The translations under genes and the position numbers were made by a program. Of a stretch of 64,000 nt of DNA, positions 36,923 through 46,464 are shown piece after piece. Position 1 is the first letter of the stretch. Each line of letters starts with the position of its first letter. Below the pieces are notes generated by a model. That model saw only the letters and a list, made by a program, of their open reading frames with translations, was not told the origin of the DNA and did not search any database. This stretch comes from Clostridiales bacterium. Its GTDB lineage: Bacteria; Bacillota; Clostridia; Christensenellales; Pumilibacteraceae. Location: positions 1 to 64,000 of the forward strand of contig JAIEBI010000022.1 of assembly GCA_029070965.1 (NCBI GenBank). Direction: 5' to 3'.

Positions 36923-37987
36923 ATGAGAATAGGTATACTTACATCGGGCGGGGATTGCCCCGGACTCAACGCCGTTATCCGCGGATTCGGCAAGTACGCT
37001 TTCGAGAACATCAAAAACGTCGAGCTTATCGGCATTGCCGACGGCTACGGCGGACTTATTCGCGGCGAGTGCCGCAAAATGTCGCCCGCCGACTTTACGG
37101 GCATACTCACGCTGGGCGGAACCATACTCGGCACTTCGCGCCAGCCGTTCAAGCTGATGACCGTCGAGGACGAAAACAGCACGACGCGGCTCGACCTAAT
37201 GAAAAAGAATTACAAAAAGATGGGGCTTGATTGCTTGCTCACGCTTGGCGGCGCGGGTACGCATAAGACGGCGGCATTACTTTCCGCCGAGGGCTGCAAC
37301 GTTATCGGCTTGCCCAAAACTATCGACAACGATATTTGGGGCACGGACGTAACGTTCGGCTTCCATACCGCTCTTGATATTGCGACCGACTGCATAGACA
37401 GAATACACACCACTGCGGCGAGTCACGGCAGGACTATGCTTGTTGAAATCATGGGCAACAAAGCGGGCTGGCTTACGCTGTTTGCGGGCATCGCCGGCGG
37501 CGCGGACGTAATACTTTTGCCCGAAATTCCGTTCTCACCCGAAAAGGTCGCAAAGGCCGTCGAGCGGCGCGCCGACGCCGGAAAGGCGTTCAGCATTGTC
37601 GCAGTCGCCGAGGGCGCAATGACGGTAGCCGAAAGCAAAATGAAAAAGAAGGAGCGGGCGGCGGCGCGTGGCAACGACACCACCATAACCAACTCGCTCG
37701 CTAAGATAATAGCCGAAAAGGCCAAGGTCGAAACGCGTGTTGTCGTGCCCGGGCATATCCAGCGCGGCGGCAGTCCTTCGCCGTACGACCGCGTTCTTTC
37801 CACCGAGTTCGGAAGCTTTGCGGGCAGGCTGGTTGAGGAGGGCAAGTTCGGCGTGACGGTTGCGCTTGTGGGCGGCAAGGTTACGTACAACGCGCTTGCC
37901 GACATAGCAGGTAAAGCCAAGCTTGTGCCCGTCGATTGTCAGGAGATTAAGGCTGCCGAGAGCATCGGAGTGTCCTTCGGACGCTAA
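36923..37987 (+). CDS. pfkA: 6-phosphofructokinase
   Basis: IGILTSGGDCPGLNAVIRG, GLPKTIDNDIWGTD, GHIQRGG; own promoter TTGACT-17-TATATT. Confidence 0.93.
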   Translation: MRIGILTSGGDCPGLNAVIRGFGKYAFENIKNVELIGIADGYGGLIRGECRKMSPADFTGILTLGGTILGTSRQPFKLMTVEDENSTTRLDLMKKNYKKMGLDCLLTLGGAGTHKTAALLSAEGCNVIGLPKTIDNDIWGTDVTFGFHTALDIATDCIDRIHTTAASHGRTMLVEIMGNKAGWLTLFAGIAGGADVILLPEIPFSPEKVAKAVERRADAGKAFSIVAVAEGAMTVAESKMKKKERAAARGNDTTITNSLAKIIAEKAKVETRVVVPGHIQRGGSPSPYDRVLSTEFGSFAGRLVEEGKFGVTVALVGGKVTYNALADIAGKAKLVPVDCQEIKAAESIGVSFGR

Positions 37988-38105
37988 TTCAGAATTCAGA
38001 ATTAAGAATGCAGAATTGTGGACTGCGCTTCGCGCCCTTATTTAGTAATTTAGCGCGCTTGCGCGCAAAACAATAATTCCGAATTCCGCATCCGAATTCA
38101 TAATT
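37985..38105. repeat. Family A MITE-like element with terminal inverted repeats
   Basis: Left aattcagaattcagaattaagaatgcagaatt; right aataattccgaattccgcatccgaattcataatta. Confidence 0.7.
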
Positions 38106-38120
38106 AAAAACGGAGTTTTT

Positions 38121-39125
38121 ATGAAATACGCAGTTATAGACCTTAGCTCGACGGGCGTGTCGATAGTTGTTGCCGAGGGCGACAAAGCTACGGGTATTTT
38201 TACGGCGGTATACAAGGACCGCGCGAACATTGCCGTTGCCGATTACTTTGAGGGACATTCCATATCCCGTCGCGGCATCGAAAAGCTTATCGACGCGCTT
38301 ATAACGGCGCGCTCCACCGTCAAGGCGATGGGCGTGGACGAATGCTATTGCATTTCCACGGCGGCGTTGCGCAACATAGACAATATAGAAGAGGTTGCGG
38401 AAAAAATCCGTATGCGCACGGGTATTGTCATCAACTATCTTGACGGCGTTACCGAAGCGTACTGCGACTTTTTGTCCAACCGCAAATATATGGCGTACGA
38501 AAAGGTCATTCTTATCGACATAGGCGGCGGCAGCGTCGAGCTTTGCGACTTTAAAAAAGAGCGCAAGGACGAAATGGTGTGCTTGGACTTCGGACCCATT
38601 AAGCTGCGCAACAAGTACGCGGTGGACATTTACCCGACAGACGAGCAAGCTAAGAGTATAAAAAAGTACGTCCGCAAAAAATCGGACGAGGTGGGGCTTG
38701 CAGGCAAAAACGAGTTCACCACGGCTGTGCTTGTCGGGTCTATTAACGACGCCATTTACGCGGCGTATAGCGAGTATTGCGAAAAGGAGCGGTTTAGCAC
38801 CGAATTCGACTATACTAAATATAAGCAGTTTTGCAAGTGGCTGTTGACGTCGTCCGACCGCACTCGGCTTATAATGAAGGTGGCGCCCGAAAAGATTCAT
38901 GTTTTGCCGGTCGCTTCCATAGTACTTAAAGAAATGCTGAAAAGGTTCAAGCCTAACAGCGTAATGATAAGCGACTGCGGCGTTAAGGAAGGGTACTTGT
39001 CGCTTGTCGCCTTGGGTGAGGAAAAGGGCGTTCCCATCGATCTCAACGAGAGCATTCCCACGTATATGCCCGAACCGCCGCAACCCAAGCGCAAAAAGAA
39101 AAGCAACGGAAAGAAATCGAATTAA
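38121..39125 (+). CDS. ppx: Ppx/GppA phosphatase family protein with basic C-terminal tail
   Basis: MKYAVIDLSSTGVSIVV, ILIDIGGGSVELCDF; tail PKRKKKSNGKKSN. Confidence 0.82.
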   Translation: MKYAVIDLSSTGVSIVVAEGDKATGIFTAVYKDRANIAVADYFEGHSISRRGIEKLIDALITARSTVKAMGVDECYCISTAALRNIDNIEEVAEKIRMRTGIVINYLDGVTEAYCDFLSNRKYMAYEKVILIDIGGGSVELCDFKKERKDEMVCLDFGPIKLRNKYAVDIYPTDEQAKSIKKYVRKKSDEVGLAGKNEFTTAVLVGSINDAIYAAYSEYCEKERFSTEFDYTKYKQFCKWLLTSSDRTRLIMKVAPEKIHVLPVASIVLKEMLKRFKPNSVMISDCGVKEGYLSLVALGEEKGVPIDLNESIPTYMPEPPQPKRKKKSNGKKSN

Positions 39126-39149
39126 ATTCAAATAATATTAAGGGCTGTT

Positions 39150-41216
39150 ATGTCAAGCGAAAATAAGTTTATAAAGGATGTATACATAAATCGCGAGTAT
39201 TCGTGGTTAATGTTTAATAAACGCGTGTTGGATCAGGCGACGGACGCCACTAATCCATTGCTCGAAAAGTGCAAGTTTTTGTCCATATTCCATTCCAATT
39301 TGGACGAATTCTTTATGGTGCGCGTAGGCAGCTTGTTGAGCGACGCCAAGGTAAACGGCGACGCCAAGGAGAACAAGACCGACCTTACCGCGTCGGAGCA
39401 GGTGGACGGCATACTCAAGCTGACCAAGGATTATTACAAAACCGCCGACGCGGTGTACGTAAAGCTCAAATCGGAGCTTAACAAGAACGGGCTGAAAATA
39501 CGTTCGGGCAAGGAGCTTTCGCAAAAGCAGTACGCTAAGTGCAAGCAGTATTTTACGCAATCGGTATTGCCGCTGTTGTCGCCGATGGTGCTTGACGCCA
39601 AGCACCCTATGATTAAGTTCGAGAACATGAACAGCTATATGATGTTCGAGCTGACCAAGTCCGACAGGCTTATGTACGGCGTTATGGCTATCAACCAAAA
39701 GCTTCCGCGCGTGTACAAGATAGACGGCGGCAAAAAGGTGAACATAATCACGGTGGAGGAGCTTATCCGCACGTTCGGCTATATGGCGTTTGAGGGGTAT
39801 AAGATTCGTAGTCAAGCCATGCTCAGGCTTACGCGCAACGCCGACTTTGACGCCAACTTAGACGACAACGATATAGAACGCGATTTCGACTTTTCCAAGT
39901 TCTTAAAGCACAAGGTGGAGCTGCGCGGCACGCAGGACGCGGTAAGGCTCCAGATAGACGACGGCGCGCCCGACATTAAGGCGTTTTTGCTCAAGCTGTT
40001 GGGCATTAAAAAGCAACACTGCTTTACCGCGCGGCACGGGTTTGATTTTAAATTTCTGATGTCGCTCGGCGGATATTTCAACCCCGAGTTTGTTCCCGCG
40101 CTCAAATACAAGCCGCAACGCCCGATTATGCCGCCCGTTTCGCCCGACTGCTCGGTGCTGGAAGCGGCGTTAAACCATGATATATTTCTGGCGTATCCGT
40201 ACGACAGCATGGATACGCTGGTACGGTTATTGGACGAGTGTGCCGTAGACCCGCGCGTCGCTTCGATTAAGATAACCATTTACAGGCTCGATCACCGCTC
40301 CCGCATTGTGGAGGCGCTAAAAAAGGCGAGCGAAAACGGCAAAGAGGTTACGGTCGTCATAGAGCTTTGCGCTCGGTTCGACGAGGAAAACAATTTGTAT
40401 TTTTCCGAAGTGCTCAAAGACGCGGGCTGTACGGTAATTTTCGGTTGCGGCAATTACAAGGTTCATTCCAAAATAATTTCGGTCGTGCTTACTGACGGCG
40501 ACAAGCTACGGTACGTCACGCACCTCGGCACGGGCAACTACAACGAGCAAACGAGCAAGCTGTACACCGACCTCAACATAATCACTTCGGACGAGCGGGT
40601 AGGGGCGGACGCGGTAGCGTTCTTCCGCAACCTCGCCATATGCAATATAGAAAGCGGCGATTATTCCAAGCTGCTCATTGCGCCCAAGTCGCTCAAAAGC
40701 GGAATTATAAAGTATATCGAGCGCGAAACGCAAAAGGCGGAAAGCGGCAAGCCGGCATACATTTCCGCCAAAATGAACAGCCTTACCGACAAAACGATTA
40801 TCGACAAGCTGATAGCTGCAAGCAAGGCGGGCGTTAAAATCAAGCTTGTGGTTCGCGGCATTTGCTGCCTTGTTCCAAACGTAAAGGGCAAGACCGAAAA
40901 CATTTCGGTAATAAGCATAGTGGGCAGGCTGCTCGAACATTCGCGCATATACAGCTTTGGAGATAAGGACGACAGGGCGGTGTTCATAAGTAGCGCCGAT
41001 CTGATGACGCGCAACACCGATAAGCGCGTGGAAATAGCCACTCCCGTGCTGGACGGAGAAATAGCCGACAAAATTTACGGTATGCTGAATGTCATGCTAG
41101 CCGACAACGTAAAGGCGCGCAGGCTGACCGAACTCGGCACGTACACGCCGGTGGACGTTATTGGCGATGAAGTAAACAGCCAAGAGCGCTTTTTAAAGGG
41201 CAAATTCACGCTGTAA
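39150..41216 (+). CDS. ppk: Polyphosphate kinase 1
   Basis: YINREYSWLMFNKRVLDQA, FHSNLDEFFMVRV, HLGTGNYNE, RFDEENNL. Confidence 0.95.
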   Translation: MSSENKFIKDVYINREYSWLMFNKRVLDQATDATNPLLEKCKFLSIFHSNLDEFFMVRVGSLLSDAKVNGDAKENKTDLTASEQVDGILKLTKDYYKTADAVYVKLKSELNKNGLKIRSGKELSQKQYAKCKQYFTQSVLPLLSPMVLDAKHPMIKFENMNSYMMFELTKSDRLMYGVMAINQKLPRVYKIDGGKKVNIITVEELIRTFGYMAFEGYKIRSQAMLRLTRNADFDANLDDNDIERDFDFSKFLKHKVELRGTQDAVRLQIDDGAPDIKAFLLKLLGIKKQHCFTARHGFDFKFLMSLGGYFNPEFVPALKYKPQRPIMPPVSPDCSVLEAALNHDIFLAYPYDSMDTLVRLLDECAVDPRVASIKITIYRLDHRSRIVEALKKASENGKEVTVVIELCARFDEENNLYFSEVLKDAGCTVIFGCGNYKVHSKIISVVLTDGDKLRYVTHLGTGNYNEQTSKLYTDLNIITSDERVGADAVAFFRNLAICNIESGDYSKLLIAPKSLKSGIIKYIERETQKAESGKPAYISAKMNSLTDKTIIDKLIAASKAGVKIKLVVRGICCLVPNVKGKTENISVISIVGRLLEHSRIYSFGDKDDRAVFISSADLMTRNTDKRVEIATPVLDGEIADKIYGMLNVMLADNVKARRLTELGTYTPVDVIGDEVNSQERFLKGKFTL

Positions 41217-41372
41217 TTAAATATATATCGATAAAATTATTGTACGGATTTTCTTAAAGTACTTGACATAAAGGGCGCGCAACATATATAATACAATAGT
41301 ATATATGTATGCGCGTATTTTGTCGTTTCCAAAAACGGCCTATGCGTACCAAACGTTTACGGAGGTATTACC

Positions 41373-44126
41373 ATGACGTTTAAACTTAAAAAGACCAAGC
41401 TGTTCGGTGCGCTTATTGCGGCGCTTTGTACGCTTGCCGTCGCTTTTGCGGTTGTATTATTTATGCCGCGCGGCGCGGCCTCGGCGGACGAGCCCGAAAC
41501 CGAAGGTTACACCGTGACTTGGGAGTATAAGACCTCGGAAGACGGGCAGTGGCAGACGTTCGTAAACGGCAGGACGCTTTTTACATACGAACGAGACGAG
41601 GACAACCGAGACAAGGATTACAGCGCGCTGGTGCGTGCCAAAATCGATCTCGGCGCCGACACCGATGCCGAAGAGATTTATTATAGTGCGGACGGAAGCT
41701 CTGCCAACGGCTTGTATTTGTCTTACGCAGGCACGTTGTACAAGGGCACTACCGACGAGATTGCTTTGACTACGCTCGTCAACGCTGCCGAGTACACGAT
41801 TACCATAAACGGTGAGTTTGCCGACGGCGTGACTGTTGCCGACGCGGACAGAGTAATAACAATAAAGATTGCGCCGCGCGTATTCGATATGCGCGAAATC
41901 GATTTGGTTGATTATTCGGGCGGAACCGAATCAGATAGACTGTGGATGCTTAACGACGGTTCGGAATTGATCGACCGTGCTACGTATTTCGATCCCGACG
42001 CGGCTTTCAACAGCGAGTACGGCGCCAAGGTTACAACCGGCGAGCTTTATAACGCATACGTGCGCTATACCGGCAAACCTCATACTATCGTTCTTAACGA
42101 CGATTACGAGATTAACGACAACGCGTTCAAAAATTACAAGTACGCTATAAAGTCTATCGAGTACGACAACGGCTCGTCGACCGGTTATGCGAATACGGTA
42201 AACAAAATAACCACTACCGTTACTATTACTCTCACCGCCAACTGGACGTTTGACGACAGCAAGACCGCCGTTGTGTTGACAAAGGACTGGTACATAGTCA
42301 CAATTAACAACGCGCTCAGAACGCTCGACGGCGACGAAAGCACAACGGTCGAGGGGTGGATGTTTGGCGCGACGGCGCCCGAATTGTCGCTTCGCCCCGA
42401 GCATGGCGACCACGCCATATTTACGCTCGGCAAAGATAACGCCGTGCTTGGCCGCTTTGCTGTCAAGTACAGCGGTAACGGCAGCAACACAGTATTGGAA
42501 TACTATGACGTAAAATCCGACGACAACGGCTATGTAATAGACACCGATAAGGCGTTGGACGACGATTACCCGACCGAGCTGTTTGCCGAGCTCCGTGTCG
42601 GCGCGTACACGCTCAACGTGTCGGTGCCCTCTTACAGCGCCGACTTAGATCATGAGCATTGGTGGGATGACGCCGTTGAGGAAGCGACGAGCGTCGTATT
42701 CTATCCCATTTCCCGCACGTATCACTTTACCGTCGCTTGCTACGAGGCGAATGCCGAAAATGTAAGCGTCAACGAAGACGACGACAAAGACATAATTATT
42801 AAGCTGTTGACCGACCATGTGGAATATAACGGGTTGGACAACAACGTTCCGGACGCGGTTGTTACATTCCGTGGCGTCGAGCTTGTGCACAATGTGGACT
42901 ACGAGCTTATAAGCAGTAACGTAAAAGTAGGCAAAGCGTCGTTTATGTTTGTCGGCAAGGGCAGCTTTGCGGGCACGGTTTTGTTCGACGACATGTACGA
43001 TATCGACCCTGCGGTCAATTCGTGGAAGGACGTGCCGAGCATAATGTATTGGACGTACGGCAACTACGATAAGAACATGAATCTTATTAACGGCATGCCG
43101 ACATATCTTGACAATCCCAACGATTTATCGTTTAGGATAACGATGGATATGATGGGCGAGATTCCTGCGTCGGACGCGCTTGCGTCGTTTATCTTGACGG
43201 ACGGCATTGTTTCGGACGACGTGGAAAAAGCGCTTTCCGCTCTTAACGTAGGCACATACTATTTGTTTGCAGCCGTCAAGGAAAGCACCAATTACAAAGC
43301 GCTTGCCCCGCGCGGCATTGCGTTTAAGGTTTTCAAAGCCTCCAATGTTTGGGAGGCTGCGCCCACAATAGATACGTGGGCGGAGGGATCGTACAAGGCG
43401 GACAACTTGCCCACGTGCAAGCCGCTGCACGGCACTGCTACGATTGTCATTACTGACAGCAAAAATAATGTCGTGTACAGCACTGTTACCGGCGTGAACA
43501 AGCTGAGCGCCGCAAAAGCAGGTACGTATACGCTTACCGCAACGGTAGTGGGCTCTAACGACTACGACGGCTTGGTATACAGCTCGGTATTCACCGTCCA
43601 CGAAAAACCGGGTATTCCTGTATGGGCGGTTTTAGTGATAGTGTTTGGCGTGTTGGCGCTGCTTGCAATAGTCGTGATCATACTCCTCAAGACCAAAGTA
43701 TTGCGTATTCTCACCGAAAAGATAGCTGTAAGCATTCGTACACAGGCTGCGGTTGACGCGACGGTTGCCTCCGTTCGCGCCGCCAAAAAGAACGACGAAT
43801 ACAAACGGCAACTTGCCGAGGCCAAGGAAAAACGGGAAGCGGAAGCCCTGCGTCAGGAAAAACGCGAAGCACGCAAAGCCAAGGCCGCGTTGGAAAAGGC
43901 TATGCCGGTAGAACAAAAGATCGCCGCGCTCGAGGAAAAAGCGCGCAAGGCCGAGGCTCGCGCCGAAAAAGCACGCGTGCGTGCCGAGCTGATGCAGCAG
44001 CGCGTCGAGCGCATGAAGGAAGCGACAGCCGAACCGCAGCCTACGCCCGAGCCGACCGAACAGCCCGCAACCGCGCCTACGGCCGAGGCAGCCGCAACAG
44101 ACAACGGAACTTCGTCGGAAGAATAA
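41373..44126 (+). CDS. Large signal-peptide/TM surface protein with cytoplasmic coiled-coil tail
   Basis: N-terminal signal, long beta-type ectodomain, TM WAVLVIVFGVLALLAIVVIILL, Lys/Glu/Ala coiled coil. Confidence 0.7.
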   Translation: MTFKLKKTKLFGALIAALCTLAVAFAVVLFMPRGAASADEPETEGYTVTWEYKTSEDGQWQTFVNGRTLFTYERDEDNRDKDYSALVRAKIDLGADTDAEEIYYSADGSSANGLYLSYAGTLYKGTTDEIALTTLVNAAEYTITINGEFADGVTVADADRVITIKIAPRVFDMREIDLVDYSGGTESDRLWMLNDGSELIDRATYFDPDAAFNSEYGAKVTTGELYNAYVRYTGKPHTIVLNDDYEINDNAFKNYKYAIKSIEYDNGSSTGYANTVNKITTTVTITLTANWTFDDSKTAVVLTKDWYIVTINNALRTLDGDESTTVEGWMFGATAPELSLRPEHGDHAIFTLGKDNAVLGRFAVKYSGNGSNTVLEYYDVKSDDNGYVIDTDKALDDDYPTELFAELRVGAYTLNVSVPSYSADLDHEHWWDDAVEEATSVVFYPISRTYHFTVACYEANAENVSVNEDDDKDIIIKLLTDHVEYNGLDNNVPDAVVTFRGVELVHNVDYELISSNVKVGKASFMFVGKGSFAGTVLFDDMYDIDPAVNSWKDVPSIMYWTYGNYDKNMNLINGMPTYLDNPNDLSFRITMDMMGEIPASDALASFILTDGIVSDDVEKALSALNVGTYYLFAAVKESTNYKALAPRGIAFKVFKASNVWEAAPTIDTWAEGSYKADNLPTCKPLHGTATIVITDSKNNVVYSTVTGVNKLSAAKAGTYTLTATVVGSNDYDGLVYSSVFTVHEKPGIPVWAVLVIVFGVLALLAIVVIILLKTKVLRILTEKIAVSIRTQAAVDATVASVRAAKKNDEYKRQLAEAKEKREAEALRQEKREARKAKAALEKAMPVEQKIAALEEKARKAEARAEKARVRAELMQQRVERMKEATAEPQPTPEPTEQPATAPTAEAAATDNGTSSEE

Positions 44127-44233
44127 GCCGTCACCTACTTCTTTGAAAAGAAGTAGGCAAGAAACTTTTAAACACCAACGTTTAAATTCCAAAACGGAAC
44201 CACTCGAAACACCGACGGAAGATTAAGCCGTCA
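44113..44233. repeat. Family B palindromic repeat bracketed by a 21-bp near-perfect direct duplication
   Basis: CGTCGGAAGAATAAGCCGTCA (44113) / CGACGGAAGATTAAGCCGTCA (44213); palindrome CCTACTTCTTTGAAAAGAAGTAGG at 44134-44157. Confidence 0.75.
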
Positions 44234-44264
44234 AAAAATAAAAAAATAAATAAGGAGAAATATT

Positions 44265-44489
44265 ATGTCTTTCAAAAAGGAACTTGCTAAGGAAATCAAC
44301 TCCCTTGAAGAAGAAATCAAACAGCTGGAAATCAAGCGTTCCAGATCTCAGGCTTCTATCATTGATGCGTTTATCAGCAAGCAAGACCCCGACGAGCAGG
44401 ACGTGCAGTTCTTCCGCACCTATTCGGCGGAGATAGAGCTCAAACGCGAACAGCTTGCAAAACTCAGCCGTAAGCTTGAAACACTGTAA
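44265..44489 (+). CDS. Small coiled-coil protein (74 aa)
   Basis: Strong SD (aaggag), heptad-like pattern, terminator immediately downstream. Confidence 0.65.
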   Translation: MSFKKELAKEINSLEEEIKQLEIKRSRSQASIIDAFISKQDPDEQDVQFFRTYSAEIELKREQLAKLSRKLETL

Positions 44490-44500
44490 AAACTCAAAAC

Positions 44501-44527
44501 AAAAAACCACCTTAAAGGTGGTTTTTT
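44501..44527 (+). terminator. Intrinsic terminator
   Basis: AAAAAACCACCTTAAAGGTGGTTTTTT. Confidence 0.9.
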
Positions 44528-44545
44528 GTTGCCGTTACTTTTGTA

Positions 44546-45151
44546 TTAAATTGCGGGCGATAGAATTTTCAATCGCGTTTTTTCGTCGAACTCGTACAGT
44601 CCCTTGCATAGCGATAGTAGCTTTTGCGCGTTTTCCTCGACGGATAGGTTGTACGCCGAGCGCACGTAGTCGTACCCAAAAACGTCCTCGGGGCGGCTTA
44701 GCATTGCCGTACCCATATAACTCTTTTCAAAGGTAAGGCATAGATATGTCTTGTTTTGCAGCGACGTGATTACGCCGTCGCAGCCTTTCATGTTCAGCGA
44801 TTGTTTAAGCTTATACGACCGCGTGGGCTGTGTGCCGACTGCGGACATAAGCTCTATTTCCCGTCTCGGCGCTCTGCCTTCGTCGGACAGCGAATCAAAG
44901 TCGTACCCGTCGCGGCGGAGCGCGCACAGGTAGGGGAACGCTTCAAGCGACACGAAAGTCGCTTTTTTGTTGACGAATTTGCCGTACGCAATCTTTTTGG
45001 AATTTATCGCTTTTTCGCGCAGATTCCACAGCTTCATAAAGCTTACTCCGCTCATTTGCCATGCGGAAAACTCGTCTTCTGCCCAAAACGGAAGTATGCC
45101 GTACTCGTTTACGCAGTCTATTATGTCGTCAACAGTGAATATTCTTTCCAT
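44546..45151 (-). CDS. Hypothetical protein
   Basis: Long ORF, no recognisable motif. Confidence 0.55.
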   Translation of the reverse strand: MERIFTVDDIIDCVNEYGILPFWAEDEFSAWQMSGVSFMKLWNLREKAINSKKIAYGKFVNKKATFVSLEAFPYLCALRRDGYDFDSLSDEGRAPRREIELMSAVGTQPTRSYKLKQSLNMKGCDGVITSLQNKTYLCLTFEKSYMGTAMLSRPEDVFGYDYVRSAYNLSVEENAQKLLSLCKGLYEFDEKTRLKILSPAI

Positions 45152-45273
45152 ACAACTATTCTATATTATATTGCGAATTTTGTCAAACATGGACAAGGTT
45201 TGTCGAAAGGCATTTTGGCATTTTACCTTTGTTGACAAATCGCTTGGTGTGTAGTAAAATTTATATAAATATT

Positions 45274-46464
45274 ATGGACGACATGCACAAGCTTTATTTA
45301 CAATACAAATCGGTGTCGGTATATTCGGCAGTGGCAATGGCGGCGCGCCCGCTTGCCGAGCTGATTACCGCGCCCGACCCGTCCCGTCGCGTAAGCTGTG
45401 CGGCGGAGGTTTTTCGCGCCGTTGCGGACAGCGGCTGCGACAGCACGGGCGAGTGGGTAAAAAAGCTTGTGCTTGCCGACGACAATCCGTTCAGCCGCGC
45501 CGCGGCAAGGGGCGAGCGCATTTCGCCAAAGATAAAGACGCAGGTGCAAAACGAGCTACTTACCTTTAAGCAACTGTCGCTCGTAAAGCCGAGCGAGTTC
45601 GCAGGCGACGAAGCGACGTTTTTTCCGCAGTTCGGTTTCGGCGGTTTTTCGATAACTTACGACGGACTGCTGCAATCGTACGCAAATAACGGCTGCGGGA
45701 TTCTTAGCGGCGGGGACTCCTTTGTATACCGCGACGGAAATTTCAAAGCGGCGGCGACACGGAGTGAAAAGCTGTCCGACCTAAAAGGGTACATAGAGGA
45801 AAAATACGAGATAGAAAAAAACACCAAAAGCTTTGTAGACGGATTGCCCGCATTTCACACACTGCTGTACGGCGAACGCGGCATGGGCAAGTCGGCAACG
45901 GTGCGCGCGGTGGCGGGCGAGTTTGGCGGCAGGCTGAAGCTGATAGAGATAGCCGATATATCCGAGCTTACAGAGCTTGTCAAAAAAATACGCGGACTCA
46001 AACAAAAGTTTATCATATTTGCCGACGCGGTCGACCTTGATGCATGGCAAAGTAGCCGTGCCGCTACGGACAGAGTGCTGGACGGCGCGCCCGACAACTT
46101 TTTGGTGTATTGCACGATAGACCGCGCCCGCGACAGCGAGGGGCGGATAGACCGCGCCCGCGACAATGAGGGGCGGATAGACCGCGCCCGCGACAATGAG
46201 GGGCGTGACGCGCTATCTTACAGTCAGTCCGAGCTTGCTTTGTTCGATAGGTTCGGGCTTGTGGTTACGTATCTAAGTCCCGACAGCGACGGCTTTGTCG
46301 ATATATTAAAGCAAATACTAAGGTCGCGCGCCATTAAGTGGCGGGACGAATACGGCTCGATTGCCGAGCTTGCCGCGCGCAAAAAGGGCGGGCGCAGTCC
46401 GAGAGCGGCAAAGCAGATTGCCGATCTTATAGAATGTACGTATGCGCAAAAGAGGTGCGACTGA
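45274..46464 (+). CDS. DUF815-type AAA ATPase
   Basis: LLYGERGMGKSATVRAV Walker A, KFIIFADAVDLD Walker B region, LALFDRFGL. Confidence 0.82.
   Translation: MDDMHKLYLQYKSVSVYSAVAMAARPLAELITAPDPSRRVSCAAEVFRAVADSGCDSTGEWVKKLVLADDNPFSRAAARGERISPKIKTQVQNELLTFKQLSLVKPSEFAGDEATFFPQFGFGGFSITYDGLLQSYANNGCGILSGGDSFVYRDGNFKAAATRSEKLSDLKGYIEEKYEIEKNTKSFVDGLPAFHTLLYGERGMGKSATVRAVAGEFGGRLKLIEIADISELTELVKKIRGLKQKFIIFADAVDLDAWQSSRAATDRVLDGAPDNFLVYCTIDRARDSEGRIDRARDNEGRIDRARDNEGRDALSYSQSELALFDRFGLVVTYLSPDSDGFVDILKQILRSRAIKWRDEYGSIAELAARKKGGRSPRAAKQIADLIECTYAQKRCD
46117..46205 (+). repeat. In-frame 30-bp tandem repeat (3 copies) inside the DUF815-type ATPase gene
   Basis: atagaccgcgcccgcgacarygaggggcgg x3, encoding IDRARDxEGR. 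Confidence 0.95.

Noticed and set aside
36795-36925. 43-aa ORF MGRKNKIARGKGNAYYCVPFYLLFILLTVWVKYGILTVTLEGV overlapping the pfkA start
   Set aside because: It looks like a small membrane peptide, but it crosses a clear intrinsic terminator and the pfkA promoter and has no convincing SD. The sRNA interpretation of the upstream part is preferred.
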